From assembly GCA_964589815.1 (NCBI GenBank), contig CAZPUR010000017.1, positions 1 to 11,835 on the forward strand: a DNA stretch of 11,835 nucleotides. Reading direction: 5' to 3'. Source of the stretch: CAZPUR01 sp964589815. GTDB lineage: Bacteria > Patescibacteriota > Microgenomatia > UBA1400. The notes under the pieces were generated by a model that was not told the origin of the DNA, searched no databases, and saw only the letters and a list, made by a program, of their open reading frames with translations. Positions 7,416 to 11,835 of this stretch are shown one piece after another. Position numbers and translations under genes: made by a program. The first letter of the stretch is position 1. Every line of letters starts with the position of its first letter.

Positions 7416-9281
7416 ATGAAAAGATTTAATTGGTTAGTGGTTCTTTTCTTATTAATTCTTGTCTTTCCTAAAATTGCTTTAGCTGCGGGCTCTGATGTTA
7501 ATAATGATGGTGTCGTTAATGGAGCTGATTTAATTAGGATTCTGCAAAACTTTAGCCTAACCGGAAACAGGCAAGAAGACGTTAATCAAGACCAAAAAGT
7601 CAACCTAGTTGATGCTGGTTATATTTTAAAAGCCTGGGGACAAACGGCTGCTAGTCCCAGTCCTCAACCTAGCCCTCAAGCGAGCTCCCCAGCTCAATCT
7701 TCAGAATGGACCCAATTTGCTCATGATGAAAGAAGAACTTCCTATAATCCACAACAATTAAGTAGTAGTTGGAGCTCCAAATGGATATGGAACAGTAATG
7801 CAGGAGATGGAAGATGTGAGTATGCCTATATAGACAGTAGTACTTGCAGGACCAGAGATGATTACAGAAGCGGAAATCATACTTGTTTGTCACAAAGCGT
7901 AGAACCAATCACCGGTAATAATAGGGTTTATATTGGCACCCTTGAAAAAGGAGTAATCTCCCTTGATCAACAAACGGGCCAGGAATTATGGAGGTTTAAT
8001 ACCGGTAAAATAGAGCATACAGGGGCTTATGATGCGGAAACGAAATCAGTCTATTTTGTGGGTAATTCTGAGGGTAACGGTATTCTTTATAAGATTAATA
8101 GTGAAACCGGAGCTGGTCAGGAAAGAAGATTATCTGGTTATGTAGCGGCTGCTCCTCTTCTCGTCAGGGACAAAATCTATATTGGCACTCAAAGTGGCAA
8201 TTTCTATTCAATTGACAAGAAAAACCTTAATATCAATAGACAAGTAAACTTAGGAGGATCAGCAATCAATACGCCAGCAGCATATTCTTGGGGAAGGAGC
8301 TATGTTATTGTGGCCGTAGATGATATGAGAATTTATGCCCTTGATCCGGAAACTTTAGAAGAAAAATGGAGGAGTGCGGTTTTGAACGGAAATACATTCT
8401 GCCATAGCTATCCTGTAGTTTCCGATATTCATGGAATTGTTTTTATAACATCTCACCTGGGGACAGGTAGTCAAGCTTGTGATTTAATTTGGCATGCAGC
8501 CCCTAGTAATGAGGTAGATACGACGACAGTATCACAAATAAGAACCTGGATAAACCAAAACTCTCAATACAAATCTTATTTTGCCCTCAGACTTTCTGAT
8601 GGAGGAGAAGCTTATACTGTGCCTATCCTTTATGCTGGTCATGAGCTTCATTTTGAAAATACTGGTTGCAATGATAGGGATGTTTTACCGCCTCCAGTCT
8701 TGAGGACAATCTCAAGTAGTGAAGAAGCAGCTTATGTGGTTTGGAGGACAAAACAAGCGTGTTCTTGGGACGATGGAACTGGAGCCTGTGATGCTCGTAG
8801 TGATGGAACTTTAGGAGAAATGAATATTGCTACCGGGAATATAAGATTTCTCAGGGTTGATGATAATGCAAACAGGGTTATTACTGATGAATTTGACTTT
8901 ATGAGTATGTCAGGCGATGTTCTTTTCCATAATAATTGGCAGTCATTAGGAGCGCAAAAAATAGACAGATCATCTAACGGAGGTGATACTTTCAACAACC
9001 CGATCCCATCCCAGGCAGTATATGCTTTACTACATTCAGTATGGAATCAGGAATCATGTTCAAGCAATACAAATCATTATTGTTCAGGCGGGGCGTGCGC
9101 TCCTTCAGATTGTTCTAATTGCGATTCTAAACGTTGTTATGGTAAATCATTTTTCATCTATACCGCGCCAAAATATACGGCCATGCCTCAAGAAATGAAC
9201 AGAAACATTCACAGCCCTATAAGCAATGGCGTTGTTTATCAGAGGACATTTGATGGAACAATAATGGCGGTTGGAGAATAA
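7416..9281 (+). CDS. Secreted PQQ-type beta-propeller protein with N-terminal dockerin (paralogue)
   Basis: Predicted exported protein of 621 residues. Residues 1-23 are a signal peptide whose end (LVFPKIALA) closely matches that of the hydrolase at 3309 (LVFPRGALA). The dockerin at 27-75 has textbook loops: DVNNDGVVNGAD (27-38) and DVNQDQKVNLVD (55-66). A Ser/Pro/Gln linker (79-96) precedes a beta-propeller (about 97-621) with blade-like strands (NRVYIGTLEKGVISLD, DKIYIGTQSGNFYSID, MRIYALDPETLEEKW). A segment near residues 545-580 holds about eight cysteines, probably disulphide-bonded outside the cell. It shares CDARSDGTLGEM-like and ITDE-containing segments with the divergent gene, so the two arose by duplication. 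The start context AAAGAGAATG has only a weak GAGA ribosome-binding sequence. Partner and ligand are unknown; binding or structure is more likely than catalysis. Confidence 0.82.
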   Translation: MKRFNWLVVLFLLILVFPKIALAAGSDVNNDGVVNGADLIRILQNFSLTGNRQEDVNQDQKVNLVDAGYILKAWGQTAASPSPQPSPQASSPAQSSEWTQFAHDERRTSYNPQQLSSSWSSKWIWNSNAGDGRCEYAYIDSSTCRTRDDYRSGNHTCLSQSVEPITGNNRVYIGTLEKGVISLDQQTGQELWRFNTGKIEHTGAYDAETKSVYFVGNSEGNGILYKINSETGAGQERRLSGYVAAAPLLVRDKIYIGTQSGNFYSIDKKNLNINRQVNLGGSAINTPAAYSWGRSYVIVAVDDMRIYALDPETLEEKWRSAVLNGNTFCHSYPVVSDIHGIVFITSHLGTGSQACDLIWHAAPSNEVDTTTVSQIRTWINQNSQYKSYFALRLSDGGEAYTVPILYAGHELHFENTGCNDRDVLPPPVLRTISSSEEAAYVVWRTKQACSWDDGTGACDARSDGTLGEMNIATGNIRFLRVDDNANRVITDEFDFMSMSGDVLFHNNWQSLGAQKIDRSSNGGDTFNNPIPSQAVYALLHSVWNQESCSSNTNHYCSGGACAPSDCSNCDSKRCYGKSFFIYTAPKYTAMPQEMNRNIHSPISNGVVYQRTFDGTIMAVGE

Positions 9282-9419
9282 TTTAACCCTCTTTCATAAG
9301 CTTACTAATCTATTTCTAGCCTGAGTTATTTTTGGGCGCAAGCCGAAGAGAACATAAACAACTATAGGTTTTTCGATCTTTTTATAAAAGAGTCTTATAG
9401 TATATTGACTATCAACAAG

Positions 9420-9480
9420 AATAAGTCAATAAGTCAGTAACCTCAGTAAGCCAGTAAATCATTAACTCCAATAAACCAGT
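9420..9480. repeat. Degenerate tandem array of 8-9 base units (left arm)
   Basis: Seven consecutive units follow the pattern A-R-T-A-A then 3-4 bases ending in C: AATAAGTC twice (9420-9435), AGTAACCTC, AGTAAGCC, AGTAAATC, ATTAACTCC, AATAAACC (ending 9477). The array runs straight into the folded element at 9479. Unit length varies between 8 and 9, so it is not a simple microsatellite. Confidence 0.65.
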
Positions 9481-9575
9481 CCCGGTAAGGCGTAAGCCTT
9501 CACGGTCCAATAACTCTCGACGAGAGTCGAGAATATCGAGACTCTGTCGGAGGATCCTCGGCGAAACACCGGGAT
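9479..9575. other. GC-richer element able to fold into a closed multi-hairpin structure
   Basis: An outer stem TCCCGGT (9480-9486) with ACCGGGA (9568-9574) closes three internal hairpins. Hairpin 1 is AAGGC-GTAA-GCCTT (9487-9500) with a GNRA loop. Hairpin 2 is TCTCGAC-GAGA-GTCGAGA (9515-9532), also a GNRA loop. Hairpin 3 is weaker (9546-9562, stem GTC/GGC plus GAG/CTC around GATC, one bulged G) and contains the palindrome GAGGATCCTC (9550-9559). Such nested stems in AT-rich surroundings suggest a structured RNA or a REP/MITE-like mobile hairpin. I could not match it to a known RNA family. The strand is not determined, though the GNRA loops favour the plus strand. Confidence 0.55.
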
Positions 9576-9600
9576 AACTTCAGTAAATCAGTAAAGGTAG
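9574..9600. repeat. Degenerate tandem array (right arm)
   Basis: ATAACTTC (9574-9581), AGTAAATC (9582-9589) and AGTAAAGG (9590-9597) continue the left-arm pattern on the other side of the folded element, with more decayed look-alikes up to about 9650. The unit AGTAAATC is identical to one in the left arm (9453-9460), so the array appears to have been interrupted by, or to have grown around, the element. Confidence 0.5.
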
Positions 9601-9884
9601 TAGTAAAGGATTAAAGAACTCCATGAATAAAACAATAGGACAATAAATGAATCCATTTTTTCATTTAACGATTTAATTATTTTATTTATGTTTTTTAACG
9701 AAAAACTATAGTGGTGATAGTAAAAGTAATAGATAATAATACATTTTTATATTAAAGTAATTTTACTTACAGAGGAAAAGAGAAAAATTAAATTTTATCT
9801 TCAATTCATTTTCTATAGGACTTGTATTAAAAGCATAAAAAATTCAAGTGAAATTTTTAAGCTGAGAAAAACAACATTTTTTTA

Positions 9885-9950
9885 GGATCATTTAAGATCA
9901 GAAAAGATCAAATTAAGCTTCAAATACAACTTTTATATTAAAATAGATCA
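9885..9950. repeat. Four GATCA sites in 10-base register
   Basis: GATCA occurs at 9886-9890, 9896-9900, 9906-9910 and 9946-9950; all starts differ by multiples of exactly 10. Three are AGATCA and one is GGATCA. Sites on one helical face are typical of cooperative DNA-binding proteins, but an AT-rich chance pattern is possible. Confidence 0.4.
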
Positions 9951-10248
9951 GTTTTAAAAATCAAAATAGCAGCCAAAAATTTTTATTATTATGGGATATA
10001 AAACTATTCAAAAAGTTTAAAAAAGGGGAAAAATCAGCTTCAGCTTAAAAATAGCGGGTTTATCAGTTCTTTAGAAACTATTTTTTAAAAACAAAATAAA
10101 CTTGAATTATTTTTGAAAAATTAATTTTTTTACTTGTTAGATAAAACCTTTTTAGTGAGTAAATATTGTCTGCAAAAATAAGGAATTCTGCCAAATGCTA
10201 ATTATCTTTCGAAGAATAAAAATGAATCTTAAATCTTGAAATTTAATC

Positions 10249-10273
10249 AGCTTTTCAAAGAAAAGCTTTTTTT
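10249..10273 (+). terminator. Intrinsic terminator-like hairpin
   Basis: AGCTTTTC (10249-10256) pairs perfectly with GAAAAGCT (10260-10267) across a 3-base loop and runs into seven Ts (10267-10273). The T run makes it plus-strand. The nearest upstream plus gene ends almost 1 kb earlier, so it may end a non-coding transcript or a very long 3' region. Confidence 0.5.
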
Positions 10274-10362
10274 CTTCAGGCAGGATAAAAGGCTGGTTTT
10301 AGACCCTTATTTTTTCTACTTAGGATTTCTTTAAGAAGATTTTTGTTGACAAAACAAATTCA

Positions 10363-10386
10363 GCCTAAAAATGGTCATTTTTGGGC
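10363..10386. promoter_or_regulatory. Ten-base-pair inverted repeat (hairpin or operator)
   Basis: GCCTAAAAAT (10363-10372) and ATTTTTGGGC (10377-10386) pair over ten positions with a single T-G wobble and a four-base centre (GGTC). There is no T run after it on the plus strand, so it is not an ordinary terminator. Its position about 180 bases before the helix-turn-helix membrane gene fits an operator for a dimeric protein, or an RNA hairpin in a leader. Confidence 0.4.
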
Positions 10387-10442
10387 GGTAAAGGAGCTTA
10401 AAATGGCGCTAGTTGAGCTTACTTTGGCTAAAAACAGCCTGA

Positions 10443-10470
10443 AAAAGCAGACATTCGGTCTGTTTTTTAT
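10443..10470 (+). terminator. Intrinsic terminator just before the promoter of the last gene
   Basis: GCAGAC (10447-10452) pairs with GTCTGT-type sequence (10458-10463) around loop ATTCG, with one G-T pair; flanking A and T bases extend the stem, and six Ts follow (10463-10468). It would stop plus-strand transcription about 40 bases before the TATAAT at 10535, insulating the last gene or ending a short upstream RNA. Confidence 0.5.
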
Positions 10471-10488
10471 TTTGTTCCTGAAAAACTG

Positions 10489-10540
10489 CCACTTGACATG
10501 GAGTACCCACTTGATATATACATATTTTTAGCCCTATAAT
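10489..10540 (+). promoter_or_regulatory. Tandem promoter region of the HTH-membrane gene
   Basis: The best pair is TTGATA (10511-10516) with a perfect TATAAT (10535-10540), spacer 18. A second pair is TTGACA (10493-10498) with TATATA (10515-10520), spacer 16. Both -35 boxes lie in copies of the 8-mer CCACTTGA (10489-10496 and 10507-10514), repeated 18 bases apart. Transcription from the downstream promoter would start near 10547, leaving a leader of about 19 bases without a Shine-Dalgarno sequence. Confidence 0.6.
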
Positions 10541-10565
10541 TATTCTATTATTGAAATTTAGTTGA

Positions 10566-11835
10566 ATGAGCAACAAACTGCCCAAAGATACAAAAAAACT
10601 TCAAAGAAAGGCTTTAAGCCGCCAAGAGATTGATTTTATTCTTCAGACAATACTTAAGCAGCCTAAATTAGGTTTAATTGAGATTTTAAGAGAGTTAAAG
10701 GCCAATTTCCCCAAGAGAAAATTTTCCCAGACTTGTTTGCAAAATCTTTTTTTAAATCTTTCTTTAAATACCAGAAAAAAAAGACTTCAATTTGTTAAAT
10801 GGGCCTCCAAGATTGATCAGGCTGAGCTTTTTGATTTAATCCATTCAGCTCTTAAGAAAAGACTGAAAAAAGAATTAGCGCCAGCAGAAAGATTAGTATT
10901 AGTCAGATTGGTTGATCGCTATCAGGTGCCGGTTAGCCAAGCCTGCCGGCTTTTTTCCCAGAGCAGAAGAACCTTTTATAAATGGTATCAACGTTATCAT
11001 CAATCAGCTTCAGGCCAAGAATATCAGGCGGTTTGCAATGTGGAGCCAGCAGTTAAACATTATTGGCGGCAGGCGAAAGACAAACAAGTGAAAGCAGTTC
11101 TAAACCTTGTACAAAAACATCCAGAATACTCAACCCATCAAATCGCTAAAGTTTTACCTAAAATAAAAGGCAAGCCTATTTTGGGCAACCACGGCGTCCA
11201 AAATGTCTTCAAAAGACTGAACCTTAATACCCATGAGAAAAGATTAGCCTATGTTCAAGAACAGGCCAAAGAGAAATTACCTCTGCTTCCAATCTTTAAC
11301 TGGCTCAAGCCTGATCTTAAACGGGTCTTCAGCCTTTTTGCCTTACCGCCTCCAAGTTTTAAATCAGTCTTTGATAAAATAAAAGAAACAAGGTTTTTAA
11401 CTTCTTATTTCATTTTCGGTTTTATTAACGGCACCTTAATCTCAATTTTTCTCCTTTCTCTTATCAGAACTGTTATCCAGGCCCCCTCTCTGCCCGCTCA
11501 AATAGGCCTGGTTTTTTCTTTCCTAAGTCTGATTTTTGGCATCTTTTTCCTTATCTATTCCCTGAAATATTACTTTACCCTAGCCATTGTCTTATCTTTT
11601 TCCCGAAGATCATTAGTTAATGATTCCCAAGACAACAGGGGAGAAGGTTTAGCAGGCAACAATATTAAAGTGCCATTCTTAGCCTTTATTAACAAGGTTT
11701 TTGGTTTGGAGATTAGATTTAAGGCAAAGAGTCAATTTCAAGAGAAACAGAACTCAACCTCCATACCCTCTCTACTTGGTCCTTTACCTTCCGTAGACCA
11801 GATTACCCTTAAAAGATATCCTTTTATCTCCATTC
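10566..11835 (+). CDS. Membrane-anchored protein with transposase-type helix-turn-helix domains, 3' end outside window
   Basis: The frame is open from an ATG (an in-frame TGA directly precedes it) to the right edge: 423 codons, incomplete. It was read directly from the sequence and has no internal stop. Residues about 15-78 form a basic helical region ending LNLSLNTRKKRLQFV. Residues 107-144 match the classic transposase helix-turn-helix (VSQACRLFSQSRRTFYKWYQRY). Residues 175-230 repeat the first type, with HPEYSTHQIAKVL and LNLNTHEKRLAYV. The second-plus-third order is that of IS481/IS3-type transposase N-termini, but no DDE domain follows. Instead there are hydrophobic spans at about 279-300 and 312-332 (possibly a third at 335-347), then a soluble stretch cut by the edge. 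The likely role is membrane-tethered DNA binding, for example a transcription regulator built from transposase parts; this is inference. The DNA-binding half is expected in the cytoplasm. No insertion-sequence ends were seen. Confidence 0.75.
   Translation, partial: MSNKLPKDTKKLQRKALSRQEIDFILQTILKQPKLGLIEILRELKANFPKRKFSQTCLQNLFLNLSLNTRKKRLQFVKWASKIDQAELFDLIHSALKKRLKKELAPAERLVLVRLVDRYQVPVSQACRLFSQSRRTFYKWYQRYHQSASGQEYQAVCNVEPAVKHYWRQAKDKQVKAVLNLVQKHPEYSTHQIAKVLPKIKGKPILGNHGVQNVFKRLNLNTHEKRLAYVQEQAKEKLPLLPIFNWLKPDLKRVFSLFALPPPSFKSVFDKIKETRFLTSYFIFGFINGTLISIFLLSLIRTVIQAPSLPAQIGLVFSFLSLIFGIFFLIYSLKYYFTLAIVLSFSRRSLVNDSQDNRGEGLAGNNIKVPFLAFINKVFGLEIRFKAKSQFQEKQNSTSIPSLLGPLPSVDQITLKRYPFISI

Larger units (their letters stand above)
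9282..10565. other. Long AT-rich non-coding region with repeats and hairpins
   Basis: I find no credible protein gene in these roughly 1.28 kb, although the rest of the window is densely coding. The content is not featureless: an imperfect inverted repeat at 9361-9401 (ACTATAGG / CTTATAGT enclosing CTTTT tat AAAAG), short tandem repeats around a folded element (9420-9600), a small hairpin at 9645-9666, phased GATCA sites (9886-9950), an all-AT hairpin followed by a T run (10105-10131), two better terminator-like hairpins and a promoter cluster. The stretch 9667-9885 and the stretch 9951-10104 show only A/T-rich sequence with nothing I can interpret. Confidence 0.7.

Noticed and set aside
9361..9401. 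Terminator for the propeller gene ending at 9281
   Set aside because: The inverted repeat is AT-rich, imperfect, 80 bases past the stop codon and not followed by a T run.
9537..9573. Hammerhead ribozyme core (CTGTCGG...CGAAAC next to a stem)
   Set aside because: The CTGATGA core is not present and no N-U-H cleavage site lies at the correct place on the opposite strand of the outer stem.
9420..9600. CRISPR array
   Set aside because: Units are 8-9 bases and contiguous with no spacers, and no cas gene is present.
10343..10531. Possible 62-codon plus-strand gene in the non-coding region
   Set aside because: It starts at a TTG without a ribosome-binding site and runs through a 10-bp hairpin, a terminator-like hairpin and the promoter of the next gene; the protein resembles nothing.
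10566..11835. Active insertion sequence
   Set aside because: No DDE catalytic residues are visible in the available part, membrane spans occupy that position, and no terminal inverted repeats or target-site duplication were found.
1..11835. Reassigned UGA codon as in Gracilibacteria/Absconditabacteria
   Set aside because: The five real frames contain no in-frame TGA and the complete genes end in TAA, so the standard bacterial code is sufficient.

Overview
The window (about 11.8 kb, low GC, standard stop codons, weak or absent Shine-Dalgarno sequences) looks like a chromosomal segment from a Candidate Phyla Radiation (Patescibacteria) bacterium, possibly of the Microgenomates type. That placement is inferred from protein style: large secreted beta-rich proteins, compact dockerin-like modules ending in W-G, Ser/Pro linkers, and a transposon-type helix-turn-helix protein with membrane spans. 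No rRNA, tRNA or taxonomic marker gene is present to confirm it.

Left half (1-5480, + strand): two closely spaced genes for exported proteins. The first is cut by the left edge. It has an N-terminal hydrophobic segment, several beta-rich domains including one with a GH16/concanavalin-like look but no visible catalytic motif, and a C-terminal V-P-E-N / hydrophobic / basic tail that resembles a PEP-CTERM-type sorting signal. The second, 30 bases downstream, is a secreted clan GH-A-like glycoside hydrolase (DUF5060-like domain, TIM barrel with both candidate catalytic glutamates, beta domain, C-terminal dockerin).

Middle (5528-9281): two divergently transcribed paralogues, each with signal peptide, N-terminal dockerin, Ser/Pro linker and a PQQ-type beta-propeller. 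Their shared upstream region is about 97 bases. The minus-strand copy converges on the hydrolase gene, with a small terminator between them. Three dockerin-bearing secreted proteins sit next to a probably surface-retained protein, which suggests an extracellular carbohydrate- or surface-binding assembly, but no recognisable cohesin is visible.

Right part (9282-10565): nearly 1.3 kb of AT-rich DNA without a credible gene. It holds a degenerate 8-9 base repeat array on both sides of a comparatively GC-rich element that can fold into a closed three-hairpin structure, four GATCA sites all in 10-base register, a long perfect-looking hairpin, terminator-like hairpins with no gene upstream, and a tandem promoter.

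Right edge (10566-11835, open at the edge): a protein that joins three helix-turn-helix-like segments typical of IS481/IS3-type transposases to membrane spans where the DDE catalytic domain would be expected. This is the most unusual item: a candidate membrane-tethered DNA-binding protein next to a repeat-rich non-coding region and a secreted-protein cluster. Any regulatory link between them is inference.
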